From Candidatus Celerinatantimonas neptuna (GTDB lineage: Bacteria > Pseudomonadota > Gammaproteobacteria > Enterobacterales > Celerinatantimonadaceae), in NCBI GenBank assembly GCA_911810475.1, contig OU461276.1:613501-677500 (forward strand): a stretch of 64,000 nt of DNA. The letters run 5' to 3'. Below the pieces are notes generated by a model, which saw only the letters and a program-made list of their open reading frames with translations, did not search any database and was not told the DNA's origin. Position 1 is the first letter of the stretch; every line of letters starts with the position of its first letter. Positions 55,309-64,000 of this stretch are shown here, in pieces. The translations under genes were made by a program, and so were the position numbers.

Positions 55309-56379
55309 TTACTCTTTTTTTAACCATTGCTGACAAATACCGGCAACCTGTTGCGTTGAATCGGTAATTGCCACTTTAAGAGCCTGCTTCGACATATGTT
55401 CACGTAATGTCGGAGATACAAGCTCTTGTAATTGTTCACTTAATGTCAAAGCAGAAAGCTGCGATTGCGGTAAAATCCGGGCTGCTCCCGCTTCAACCAA
55501 ATAATTGGCATTACGAGTCTGGTGATCATCCACTGCATGAGGCAAGGGTATGAATATCGCTGGTAAGCCGGCAGCCGCTAATTCAGACACGGTTAACGCA
55601 CCAGCCCTACAAATCACCACATCAGCCCATCGGTAAGCCTGAGCCATATCATCTATAAATTCGTCAACCTGAACCTGGTTGATCCCAAGAGCCCGATACC
55701 TTTGTAAAGTCAGATCTAAATTTCCCCGACCTACCTGATGACGAACCTGCAACGCTAAATTACCGCACGACTGGATCGTCTGAGGTAAAGACTCATTCAA
55801 CACCTGAGCCCCAAGACTTCCTCCAATAACCAATACATTCATCCGCTGAGAAAAAATTCGGGCACTTTGCCCAACAGATAACACTTCCTGACGAACAGGG
55901 TTTCCAACAGTTTGGCCCCTAGGCAAAACATTCGGGAATGCACTCAACACACTATTGGCAAAACGACTCAGCCAACGATTAGTCATTCCTGCGACAGCAT
56001 TCTGTTCATGAATCACCAATGGAACTCCAAGTAATTTTGCAGCTAATCCTCCCGGACCACTTGCAAAACCGCCCATACCCAATGCAACCGTAGGCTTCAT
56101 TTTTTGCATCATTCGTCTGGCCTGGTAAACGGCTTTCGCTATTTTCCAAGGGGCCGCAAGTTTACGGCATAATCCGTTACCTCTCACCCCTTTAATATCT
56201 AAAAATTCAATATCAAAACCATATTTTGGAACTAAATCAGCTTCCATTCGGGTTGCGGTTCCAAGCCAGGTCACCTGCCATCCTTGACTTCGCATCAGAC
56301 GTGCAACCGCAAGTCCTGGGAAGACATGACCTCCAGTGCCACCAGCCATCACCAACAAATGTGGTGCTCGCTTATTCAT
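55309..56379 (-). CDS. murG: MurG lipid II synthase
   Basis: Transfers GlcNAc from UDP-GlcNAc to lipid I at the inner face of the membrane. The 356-residue GT-B protein has [17 protein letters not shown] near 10-26, [30 protein letters not shown] and [20 protein letters not shown] (donor site). The open frame reaches 56421, but ATG 56379 has a strong GGGAGGGAGA site and overlaps the ftsW stop as ATGA. Confidence 0.97.
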   Translation of the reverse strand: MNKRAPHLLVMAGGTGGHVFPGLAVARLMRSQGWQVTWLGTATRMEADLVPKYGFDIEFLDIKGVRGNGLCRKLAAPWKIAKAVYQARRMMQKMKPTVALGMGGFASGPGGLAAKLLGVPLVIHEQNAVAGMTNRWLSRFANSVLSAFPNVLPRGQTVGNPVRQEVLSVGQSARIFSQRMNVLVIGGSLGAQVLNESLPQTIQSCGNLALQVRHQVGRGNLDLTLQRYRALGINQVQVDEFIDDMAQAYRWADVVICRAGALTVSELAAAGLPAIFIPLPHAVDDHQTRNANYLVEAGAARILPQSQLSALTLSEQLQELVSPTLREHMSKQALKVAITDSTQQVAGICQQWLKKE

Positions 56380-57575
56380 TCTCCCTCCCAGCGATGCGCT
56401 TGTTGATTCGCCTGGCGCCATTCAAAATCAATTCTCAGTAATAATCCGATGACAATTGACATCACCAATAAACTTGAGCCACCATAACTCACCAGAGGCA
56501 ATGTCAAACCTTTGGTCGGTAACATACCGGATGCGGCCCCGATATTTACGGCACTTTGAAAAGCAATCCAAATCCCGATTCCACATGCTAAATAACCTTC
56601 AAAAGGTTGATTGCTCTGTAACGCCCGGCGCCCAATCGCTATTGCCTTGTACGATAACCAGGCAAACAAACCTAAAACGATACAGACGCCTATAAACCCA
56701 AGTTCTTCGGCTAAGATCGCCATCACAAAATCTGTGTGTGCTTCAGGCAAATATTCCAGTTTCAGCACAGAATTCCCAAGCCCTTCACCAAACCACTGAC
56801 CACGGCCAAATGCCATCAGAGACTGTGTTAATTGATACCCACTACCAAACGGATCCTGCCAGGGATTCAGAAAAGAAGTAACGCGTCTGACACGATAGGG
56901 TTCTGCAACAATCAACATGGCAACTGAAAGTGAACCGGTAACGATCAATCCACAAAATTGGATCAATTTCGCACCAGCAATAAACAACATGCCAATTGTT
57001 GCTACAAACATCACAACAACCGTTCCTAAATCAGGCTGAGCTAAAATCAACAGTGCTAAAATAAACAGCACAGCCAACGGTTTTAGAAATCCCTTCAGAT
57101 TTTCCCTGATCTCTTGATTACGCCTAACCAAGTAACCAGACAAATATGCAAACAGTGCCAATTTCGCAAATTCCGCCGGTTGAATATTCAAAGGGCCAAA
57201 TCCTAGCCAACGCGAACTCCCATTAATACTTCGTCCAACTAACAGCACCAACAGTAGGGCAACCATGGCCATTAATAAAAATTTGGCATTATGTTTTTTC
57301 CACCACTCAACCGGGCATTGGACTGTCACAGCCATCGCAATTAAGCTAACAATCACTGCAAGCACCTGGCGTTTTACAAAAATAAACGGACGGTGATGTA
57401 ACGACATACTTTCTGCGATAGATGCAGAAGCAACCATTACAATCCCCAAACACAACAAACCAACGGTGAGCAGTAATAACTGACGGTCATACAGTCTTCC
57501 TGTATCAGACTCCACCGGAGTCAATAACCAATTTAGTCGTGTACTAAACGATGAAGGAAGCAGTTTTAACTTCAT
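56376..57575 (-). CDS. ftsW: SEDS peptidoglycan polymerase FtsW
   Basis: Septal glycosyltransferase that works with FtsI. The 399-residue protein has ten predicted helices. The SEDS features are GSSRWLGFGPLNIQPAEFAK, QPDLGTVVVMF, GSGYQLTQSLMAFGRGQWFG, EAHTDFVMAILAEELGF and TKGLTLPLVSYGGSSLL. It overlaps both murD and murG by four bases (ATGA), so translation is coupled. Confidence 0.97.
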   Translation of the reverse strand: MKLKLLPSSFSTRLNWLLTPVESDTGRLYDRQLLLLTVGLLCLGIVMVASASIAESMSLHHRPFIFVKRQVLAVIVSLIAMAVTVQCPVEWWKKHNAKFLLMAMVALLLVLLVGRSINGSSRWLGFGPLNIQPAEFAKLALFAYLSGYLVRRNQEIRENLKGFLKPLAVLFILALLILAQPDLGTVVVMFVATIGMLFIAGAKLIQFCGLIVTGSLSVAMLIVAEPYRVRRVTSFLNPWQDPFGSGYQLTQSLMAFGRGQWFGEGLGNSVLKLEYLPEAHTDFVMAILAEELGFIGVCIVLGLFAWLSYKAIAIGRRALQSNQPFEGYLACGIGIWIAFQSAVNIGAASGMLPTKGLTLPLVSYGGSSLLVMSIVIGLLLRIDFEWRQANQQAHRWEGE

Positions 57576-58876
57576 AACGCCTCCACCAACTGTCTAAAAT
57601 GATCACCCCGTTGTTCAAACCCACTATACATATCCAGACTTGCACAAGCCGGTGACAGTAAAACCCGGTCTCCCGGTTTAGCCTGCTCAGATAAACAAAG
57701 TACTGCCTCATTTAGATCAGCCACCTGAATCGCCTGGTGATGAACCGACTTGATGTTTTTTCCATCCATACCAAACACAACGACACCCGCCATTTTGTCC
57801 AACCAGGGCGCCAACTCGCTAAAATCAGCACCTTTCCCATCGCCACCAGCAATTAGCCAGGTTTCTCCTGATTCATGAGCAAAGCCTTTCAAAGCAGCAA
57901 TCGTTGCTCCGATATTCGTTGCCTTGGAATCATTGATCCAGTGGATCCCCTTGTGGACTTTGATCAATTCACAGCGATGAGCAAGCCCCTTAAATCCTTT
58001 TAAAGTGGCAACCATTGCTTCTCTGGAAATACCCGCTGCATCACCTAATGCCAGGGCAGCCAGAGCGTTTGCCCAATTATGCTGGCCACTCATTCCTAAA
58101 TCATGGCACGCAATCAGTGGGGTATCACCGCACATTAATGTCGGCTCATCGCCTCCAACCCAATATTCTGTGTTCTGACTCAGAGAAAAATGCCATAGTT
58201 CTTTACCAGATGCTGATAAAGGTCGGGTCAAAGGGTCATCGGCATTCACGATACAATGATCGCAGTGCTCAAAAATTCGTAACTTCGCATTACGATAATC
58301 TTCTAAGTCCCGATACCGGTTCATATGGTCAGCACTGACATTTAAAACAGTGCCAGCCCGAAGTTTCAGACTTGATGTTGTTTCTAACTGAAAACTTGAT
58401 AATTCAAGCACATAAAGCTGAACCTGATGATCTGGAAGCTCCAATACAGGGGTGCCGATATTACCGCCGACCGCTACATGAATACGGTCCCTTCGGGCCA
58501 TTTCTCCAAGTAGAGATGTTACGGTTGTTTTACCGTTACTTCCGGTAATAGCGACAACAGGAGCATCCACCTCATGGGAAAACAACTCAACATCCCCGAT
58601 CACCGAGATCCCTTGGGTACGGAGGCTAATAAAAGGTTCTTTTCTGATACATAAGCCGGGTCCGACAATCAGAACATCCAGCATAGCCAGTTTAGAAGCA
58701 TCCAACGGACCGCATTCTAAGGAAACACCATCAGAAAGCTGCTCCTTCAATGGCGGACACTGGCGCGTATCAAAAACATATGGGGTCACACCATGGGCAC
58801 ACAGATAACTGACTGTTGCCAGACCGGAACGGCCTAAACCAATCACGCCATATTTCTGTGTTTTATCAATTGCCAT
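57572..58876 (-). CDS. murD: UDP-N-acetylmuramoyl-L-alanine--D-glutamate ligase
   Basis: Adds D-Glu to the stem peptide. The 434-residue Mur ligase has YGVIGLGRSGLATVSYL at the N terminus, P-loop [48 protein letters not shown] and WINDSKATNIGAT, which mark MurD. It lies 21 bp after mraY. Confidence 0.97.
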   Translation of the reverse strand: MAIDKTQKYGVIGLGRSGLATVSYLCAHGVTPYVFDTRQCPPLKEQLSDGVSLECGPLDASKLAMLDVLIVGPGLCIRKEPFISLRTQGISVIGDVELFSHEVDAPVVAITGSNGKTTVTSLLGEMARRDRIHVAVGGNIGTPVLELPDHQVQLYVLELSSFQLETTSSLKLRAGTVLNVSADHMNRYRDLEDYRNAKLRIFEHCDHCIVNADDPLTRPLSASGKELWHFSLSQNTEYWVGGDEPTLMCGDTPLIACHDLGMSGQHNWANALAALALGDAAGISREAMVATLKGFKGLAHRCELIKVHKGIHWINDSKATNIGATIAALKGFAHESGETWLIAGGDGKGADFSELAPWLDKMAGVVVFGMDGKNIKSVHHQAIQVADLNEAVLCLSEQAKPGDRVLLSPACASLDMYSGFEQRGDHFRQLVEAL

Positions 58877-58897
58877 CGCTTGTCAACCTCACATGCA

Positions 58898-59980
58898 TTA
58901 ACGAACTTTCAAGGTCACCAGACCAATCAGAACTAAAATTAACGAAATAATCCAAAAACGAACGATTACACGGGTCTCTGGCCAGCCCTTCAACTCATAG
59001 TGATGATGAATCGGAGCCATTCTAAAAATTCGCTGTCCTCTTAATTTGTAAGACCCTACTTGTAAAATGACCGACACCGTTTCAACAACGAATAAACCGC
59101 CCATGATCACCAGCAGAAATTCCTGGCGAACCAACACTGCAACTGCCCCCAATGCCGCACCAATAGACAAAGACCCCACATCTCCCATGAAAACCTGAGC
59201 AGGATATGTGTTAAACCATAAAAAGGCTAACCCCGCGCCGGCTAAAGCAGTACACACAATCACTAGTTCACTGGCCTGAGGCACATAAGGGATAAAGAGG
59301 TATTCTGAGAAATGGCTATTTCCGGTTAACCAGGCAAGAATGGCAAATGCACCGGCGACCATCACACTAGGCATAATTGCCAGGCCATCCAGACCATCCG
59401 TTAAATTAACAGCATTACTACTGCCGACAATGACAAAATAAGTCAGCGGAATGAACAACCACCCTAGCTGTGGCATAAATTCTTTCACAAAAGGTAAAAC
59501 CAATTGTGTTTGTGAAGGAGAATCAGCACAAAAGAAAATCACCAAGCCAACACTTAACGCAACCAAAGATTGCCAAAAATATTTCCAACGGGGAATCAAT
59601 CCATCCGTGTTTTTCCGAACGACTTTACGGTAATCATCGACAAAGCCAATTACGCCGAAACTACCAAAGACATATAACATGATCCAAACGTAACTATCAT
59701 CAAGCCTAGCCCAAAGTAGCGTCGACAAGAAAACAGAAGCCAGGATCATAATCCCCCCCATTGTCGGAGTTCCTGACTTACTCAGGTGAGATTTAGGACC
59801 ATCATCGCGAACTGTTTGACCAATCTGTAAACGTTGCAAACGACGAATCAGTTTGGGACCTAACCACAAACCAAAGATGAGCGCTGTCAGCAGGCTCATG
59901 ATAGCCCGAAATGACAAATAACCGAATAGCGCAAAAGCGTGGATATACTGTTCTAAATATCCCGCTAACCAAACTAACAT
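58898..59980 (-). CDS. mraY: Phospho-MurNAc-pentapeptide transferase MraY
   Basis: Makes lipid I by moving phospho-MurNAc-pentapeptide to undecaprenyl phosphate. The 360-residue protein has ten helices and the family's acidic motifs: [25 protein letters not shown] (DD pair), [13 protein letters not shown] and [15 protein letters not shown], with [11 protein letters not shown] near the C terminus. It overlaps the murF stop by seven bases. Confidence 0.98.
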   Translation of the reverse strand: MLVWLAGYLEQYIHAFALFGYLSFRAIMSLLTALIFGLWLGPKLIRRLQRLQIGQTVRDDGPKSHLSKSGTPTMGGIMILASVFLSTLLWARLDDSYVWIMLYVFGSFGVIGFVDDYRKVVRKNTDGLIPRWKYFWQSLVALSVGLVIFFCADSPSQTQLVLPFVKEFMPQLGWLFIPLTYFVIVGSSNAVNLTDGLDGLAIMPSVMVAGAFAILAWLTGNSHFSEYLFIPYVPQASELVIVCTALAGAGLAFLWFNTYPAQVFMGDVGSLSIGAALGAVAVLVRQEFLLVIMGGLFVVETVSVILQVGSYKLRGQRIFRMAPIHHHYELKGWPETRVIVRFWIISLILVLIGLVTLKVR

Positions 59981-61353
59981 TGATAAACCTTATTAAAGTG
60001 TTGTTGTAAAAATTGAACCGTATGTTCCATCTCGCAACTACGAGAACCTTTAACGACTACATTGCAACATAAACCATGTCGCTGATATTCCTGTAACCTC
60101 GCTAATAAATGTCGTTGTAATTGTTCCTGGGAAAGATAATACTCACCATAGCGTCCAGCCATCTGCACAGCATTACTCATCAGTGTACCAGTCGCCATCA
60201 GAGTCAAGTGTTTCTCTGCTACAGCAGTTCCTAACTGACGATGAGCCCATTCAGACTGGTCACCCAGTTCACCCATATCACCGGCAACTAAGATTGTTTT
60301 TCCCGAAAAACCACTGAGCAAATCTAGTGCAGCCCTAAATGAGTTAGGATTAGCATTATATGTGTCATCATAAACAGTGACCCACTCACTCAGAGGTAAA
60401 CGGCGTAAACGCCCACTAACCCCATTAAATTCACAAAGAGCACGACCTATCGCATAAAACTCGATCCCCATTTGCAATGCCATAGCCGCTGCTGCACAGC
60501 TATTTCTTACATTGTGCAAACCTGGTGTTTTTAATCGAACCGGTTGACGTAAACCGTCATAACAAAGCACAAAGGTATAACAACCATCCGGAAGTGATTT
60601 CAATTGCTCAACACGCACATCACCCTGTTCAATACCAAAAGTGACAATCTTAGTCTGACCGGCTTTTCTCCTGAATAATTCGCTATAAACCGAACTAGCT
60701 TCAAAGACAGCCGTACCTGAACCATCCAGTGCAGCAAAAATTTCACTTTTCTCATTTGCAACACCTTCCCGACTGCCAAACCCTTCAATATGTGCATCTC
60801 CCACATTATTGACTAAAGCAATATTGGGTTTAGCGATCGCTGCGGTATAAGCAATTTCACCATGATGATTCGCCCCCAACTCCAGGACCATAGCCTGGGT
60901 ACGCTCATTCAGACGCAATAATGTTAAAGGCAATCCGATATCATTATTAAAATTGCCCTGAGTTGCCAAAACATCATAAGCCGTTCGAAGTATGGTACTT
61001 AACATCTCTTTAACTGTCGTTTTTCCATTACTCCCGGTAATCGCCGCAACAGGGCCACTAAAACGACTTCGCTGCCAGGCTGCAATCTTCCCTAGGGCAA
61101 TGCGTGTATCGGCAACCTGTACATGAGATAATGTTTCGTCTATCTCCTGGCTGACCAGCGCAGCCCCAGCCTCGAGCCTTGCCACATGAGATAAATAATC
61201 ATGCCCGTCAAAGCGTTCACCTTTAAGCGCAACGAATAATTGCCCCGGAGCGATTTGGCGACTATCAGTGGAAATACTGTCAATCATCAGATCATCACCA
61301 ATAAGCTGTCCCTGACACTCTTTGGCAATTAAAGATAACGACATATTTAACAT
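59974..61353 (-). CDS. murF: UDP-MurNAc-tripeptide--D-alanyl-D-alanine ligase
   Basis: Adds D-Ala-D-Ala to UDP-MurNAc-tripeptide. The 459-residue protein has [21 protein letters not shown]-loop [42 protein letters not shown] and [16 protein letters not shown], which mark MurF. GGAGGG precedes the ATG; it overlaps murE by seven bases and mraY by seven. Confidence 0.97.
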   Translation of the reverse strand: MLNMSLSLIAKECQGQLIGDDLMIDSISTDSRQIAPGQLFVALKGERFDGHDYLSHVARLEAGAALVSQEIDETLSHVQVADTRIALGKIAAWQRSRFSGPVAAITGSNGKTTVKEMLSTILRTAYDVLATQGNFNNDIGLPLTLLRLNERTQAMVLELGANHHGEIAYTAAIAKPNIALVNNVGDAHIEGFGSREGVANEKSEIFAALDGSGTAVFEASSVYSELFRRKAGQTKIVTFGIEQGDVRVEQLKSLPDGCYTFVLCYDGLRQPVRLKTPGLHNVRNSCAAAAMALQMGIEFYAIGRALCEFNGVSGRLRRLPLSEWVTVYDDTYNANPNSFRAALDLLSGFSGKTILVAGDMGELGDQSEWAHRQLGTAVAEKHLTLMATGTLMSNAVQMAGRYGEYYLSQEQLQRHLLARLQEYQRHGLCCNVVVKGSRSCEMEHTVQFLQQHFNKVYQC

Positions 61354-62819
61354 ACGCCCTCCGTTAAAACCTGAGTCACCACAGAGCGTTCGTCATAATG
61401 GCGTTTTTCATGTCCAATAATTTGATAATCTTCATGCCCTTTGCCAGCCAACAACACCATATCATTCCGGTTTGCCTGACGAAGCACCTGTATCAGTGCT
61501 TCTTTTCGTTCTAAAACGACGGTAACCTCTGATGGATTTTCAAACCCTTTAAAGATATCGGCAACGATTGACTGAGGATCTTCGGTACGCGGATTATCAT
61601 TGGTCACAATAACGCGGTCAGCATAATCTTGTGCAGCCTGTGCCATCAATGGGCGTTTTCCCTTATCCCGGTCGCCACCACAACCAAAAATACAAAATAA
61701 CCGGCCAGAACAATGCTCCCGAATACCTTGTAATGCTTTTGCCAAAGCATCAGGCGTATGCGCATAATCTACAACAACCTGACAATAACGGTCATCAGTA
61801 AATAATTCCATCCGACCAGGAACAGACTGTAAGTTCTGACATAACGCAAAGTCGCCTTCACTTAACAATTTCAATTCAACCAGGCAAGCCAAAGCAGCCA
61901 GAACATTACTAATATTAAATCGTCCCAGCAAAGGGATTCGAACAAAGTGATTAACAAGCGGACTGCTGATTTGCACATCACACCCTTGTTCATTCATCAA
62001 TAGGGAATGGGCCTGCCAACATGCTTTATGATCCAAAGCATAACCGACAGTCTTAGGATAACGATATTGCAATTCAACACCGAAAGGATCATCAAAGTTG
62101 GCAATCAACACCCCATCTTTTGTCATATTAAACAATTTAGCCTTTGCCTGTGCATAGGCTTCCATCGTTCCATGATAATCAAGATGATCCCGGGTCAGAT
62201 TGGTAAAAACCGCTGCTTTAAATGGAATACCAGCCACCCGCTTTTGATCCAAACCATGCGATGATACTTCCATTGCAACCAATTCGATGCCCTGCTCTGC
62301 AAATTCACTCAACTGACGGTAAATCGTTAAAATATCCGCGGTGGTATTCAGAGCACCATGTAACTGGCCTGGCTGTCCATTACCTAACGTCCCCATAACA
62401 GCTGATGGGATCCTCTTTTGAATGGCCAACGATGCTATTAAGTGAGTTACTGTACTTTTACCATTGGTCCCGGTAACACCAATAATCGTATTCGGTAAGT
62501 CAGGATAAGCACCATGAGCCAACTCAGCTAAATGATAACTTAATTGAAAACAGTCGATGATCAATACGCCCTGACGATATTCGAATGTCCCGTCAGATTC
62601 TTTTGAATCACTCTCTTTAAGTACTGCAACAGCACCATTGATGATCGCCTGTTCGATATAACGGCGACCATCACTCTGATGGCCTTTAATTGCGACAAAC
62701 AAACTTCCCGGTAATACAGCCCGGCTATCGATAAACAGATTGTTAATTTCAATTTGTAAATCCATATCAGACTGGCTTTCAAACCAACCCGACAGTAACT
62801 GCTCTAATCTAACCTTCAT
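61347..62819 (-). CDS. murE: UDP-MurNAc-L-Ala-D-Glu--meso-diaminopimelate ligase
   Basis: Adds meso-diaminopimelate to the stem peptide. The 490-residue Mur ligase has FIDSRAVLPGSLFVAIKG, P-loop IGVTGTNGKSTVTHL, MEVSSHGLDQKRV, FTNLTRDHLDYHGTME, VDYAHTPDAL and the diaminopimelate-selecting TNDNPRTEDP. ATG 62819 has GGGAGG upstream and matches homologues; the frame is open to 62888 inside ftsI. It overlaps the ftsI stop by 11 bp. Confidence 0.97.
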   Translation of the reverse strand: MKVRLEQLLSGWFESQSDMDLQIEINNLFIDSRAVLPGSLFVAIKGHQSDGRRYIEQAIINGAVAVLKESDSKESDGTFEYRQGVLIIDCFQLSYHLAELAHGAYPDLPNTIIGVTGTNGKSTVTHLIASLAIQKRIPSAVMGTLGNGQPGQLHGALNTTADILTIYRQLSEFAEQGIELVAMEVSSHGLDQKRVAGIPFKAAVFTNLTRDHLDYHGTMEAYAQAKAKLFNMTKDGVLIANFDDPFGVELQYRYPKTVGYALDHKACWQAHSLLMNEQGCDVQISSPLVNHFVRIPLLGRFNISNVLAALACLVELKLLSEGDFALCQNLQSVPGRMELFTDDRYCQVVVDYAHTPDALAKALQGIREHCSGRLFCIFGCGGDRDKGKRPLMAQAAQDYADRVIVTNDNPRTEDPQSIVADIFKGFENPSEVTVVLERKEALIQVLRQANRNDMVLLAGKGHEDYQIIGHEKRHYDERSVVTQVLTEGVC

Positions 62820-64000
62820 TATCTGCCTCCCGAGTCTTTTCATCATCAAGGGACACAAGATGTAAATCATGACCATCAGGTGGAACATTCAAATATTGCA
62901 AACTCCCCCCCATGACTTTGCCAAAAACGGGGGCGGCAACCTGTCCACCAGAATACTGATCACCTTGTGGATTATTCACGACAACAGCAATAGCTAATCT
63001 CGGGTTAGAGACTGGCGCAACGCCAGCAAATAACGCAACATAATTATCACTATACCCACCAGCATCGGCCTTACGACTCGTTCCTGTTTTCCCTGCGACC
63101 TGATATCCGGGAACCTGCGCTAACGGTGCCGTTCCTTGATCACTCACAACCGACTCCAGCATTTTCAATAGCATACGTGTATTTTTCTCTTTGAATACTC
63201 GTTTGCCCTGTGGGGGTTTAGTTAATTTCAAAATAGAAATAGGTCTGTCAATACCACCTGACCCTAAAATAGAATACGCATGTGCCAACTGAAGAGGTGT
63301 AACCGTCAAACCATAACCAAACGCCATGGTCGCTAATTCAAAATCGGACCAGCGATGACGATTCGGCATAATTCCAGTGGCTTCACCATCAAGCCCGGTA
63401 CCTAATATATTCCCAAACCCAACGGTATAGAAAGTACTCAACAACGAATGGACACCACAACGAATAGCTAATGTAGCGGCACCGATATTACTGGATTTTT
63501 CAAGAATCGTCGTCAGACTCATATTGCCCAGAATACTGTCATCCCGAACAATATGACCGCTGACACGAATATAACCAGGACGGTTATCAATGACGGTATC
63601 TTTGTTAGCAACACCTTTTTCAAGAGCCGTCAGAACTGTAAATGGCTTCATTGTTGAACCCGGCTCATAAGCATCTGTAACAGCCCTGTTGCGGTAACGA
63701 AAACTTTGCAGCTGACTGCGATCATTTGGATTAAACGATGGACTATTGGCCATAGCTAAAACTTCACCGGTCTGAATATCCAAAACCACAATGCTTCCCG
63801 ATGTAGCCTTTGTCGCTTCAACTTCCCGTTTAATTTCCCGATAGGCGAGTGTCTGGATCCGCTGATCCAGACTAAGATGCAAATCATGACCTGGTTCCTG
63901 AGGTCTGATAACCGCAAGATTTTCAATGGTGCGCCCCAATCTGTCTTTGCGCACGATTCTTTCCCCGGAATGACCGGTCAACCATTGATCATATGCTAGT
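62809..64000 (-). CDS. ftsI: Septal transpeptidase FtsI (PBP3), C-terminal part
   Basis: Cross-links septal peptidoglycan together with FtsW. About 397 codons of the C-terminal part are in the window; the frame runs off the right edge (LAYDQWLTGHSGERIVRKDR at the edge equals YDEWLTGQTGERIV of E. coli), so the N-terminal membrane anchor and pedestal lie outside. Transpeptidase motifs are complete: SxxK in EPGSTMKPF, SxN in KSSNIGA and KTG in VAGKTGTSRK. It is the first gene visible in the cluster and overlaps murE. Confidence 0.97.
   Translation of the reverse strand, partial: LAYDQWLTGHSGERIVRKDRLGRTIENLAVIRPQEPGHDLHLSLDQRIQTLAYREIKREVEATKATSGSIVVLDIQTGEVLAMANSPSFNPNDRSQLQSFRYRNRAVTDAYEPGSTMKPFTVLTALEKGVANKDTVIDNRPGYIRVSGHIVRDDSILGNMSLTTILEKSSNIGAATLAIRCGVHSLLSTFYTVGFGNILGTGLDGEATGIMPNRHRWSDFELATMAFGYGLTVTPLQLAHAYSILGSGGIDRPISILKLTKPPQGKRVFKEKNTRMLLKMLESVVSDQGTAPLAQVPGYQVAGKTGTSRKADAGGYSDNYVALFAGVAPVSNPRLAIAVVVNNPQGDQYSGGQVAAPVFGKVMGGSLQYLNVPPDGHDLHLVSLDDEKTREADNEG

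Overview
The window looks like chromosomal DNA of a marine-type gammaproteobacterium, near Vibrionales, Alteromonadales or Celerinatantimonas. The reasons are a typical gammaproteobacterial division and cell wall cluster without ddl, dciA next to secA, a holD-rimI pair, E. coli-like zwf-pgl-gnd and gab genes, and Vibrio-type integron attC (VCR-like) sequence at the left edge. Genus cannot be fixed by eye.

Layout. 1-1.9 kb: end of an integron cassette array read leftwards. It holds a YefM-YoeB toxin-antitoxin cassette, a broken peptide deformylase start, an unknown membrane-anchored protein whose 3' end runs into an attC site, and an IS630-type transposase remnant. 2-4.2 kb: a periplasmic histidine acid phosphatase and a KdgM-like outer-membrane channel in one operon, behind a clear Pho box and a 60-bp array of 11-bp repeats. 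4.4-5.1 kb: an RpiB/LacB-type isomerase. 5.3-14.6 kb: the complete five-step histidine utilisation pathway (hutH, hutC; hutU-hutI-hutG; hutF), with HutC-type operators at the hutH and hutU/hutF promoters and two unrelated genes inserted. 14.7-17.8 kb: a TSUP permease and a secreted GH3 glycosidase whose leader contains a strong intrinsic terminator. 18.1-22 kb: zwf-pgl-gnd (oxidative pentose phosphate branch) behind a leader that can fold in two exclusive ways. 22-26 kb: a soluble PAS-PAS chemoreceptor, two small possible metal-binding proteins and an MdtD-like exporter. 26.5-31 kb: gabD, gabT and a PuuP-like permease for GABA or putrescine use. 31-34 kb: an iron/cobalamin-type ABC importer with a Fur-like site. 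34.4-39.3 kb: a LysR regulator divergent from a TRAP transporter (dctPQM-like) with a universal stress protein. 39.4-45.7 kb: mixed housekeeping genes (thioredoxin-like, holD-rimI, tRNA-Trp, ybaN, tRNA-Thr, an Hha-like protein, a TerB-like protein, YvcK), a decayed hydroxypyruvate isomerase gene, and mutT. 45.7-64 kb: secA, dciA and, on the minus strand, ftsI(partial)-murE-murF-mraY-murD-ftsW-murG-murC-ftsQ-ftsA-ftsZ-lpxC.

How it works together. The left half is mostly scavenging and catabolism: histidine to glutamate, formate and ammonia; GABA/putrescine to succinate; glycoside and organophosphate breakdown; and uptake of iron or cobalamin and of organic acids. The right edge is core cell-envelope synthesis. 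The most promising unexplained units are the Pho-box-controlled phosphatase/porin operon with its unknown operator array, the GH3 leader RNA, and the zwf leader.
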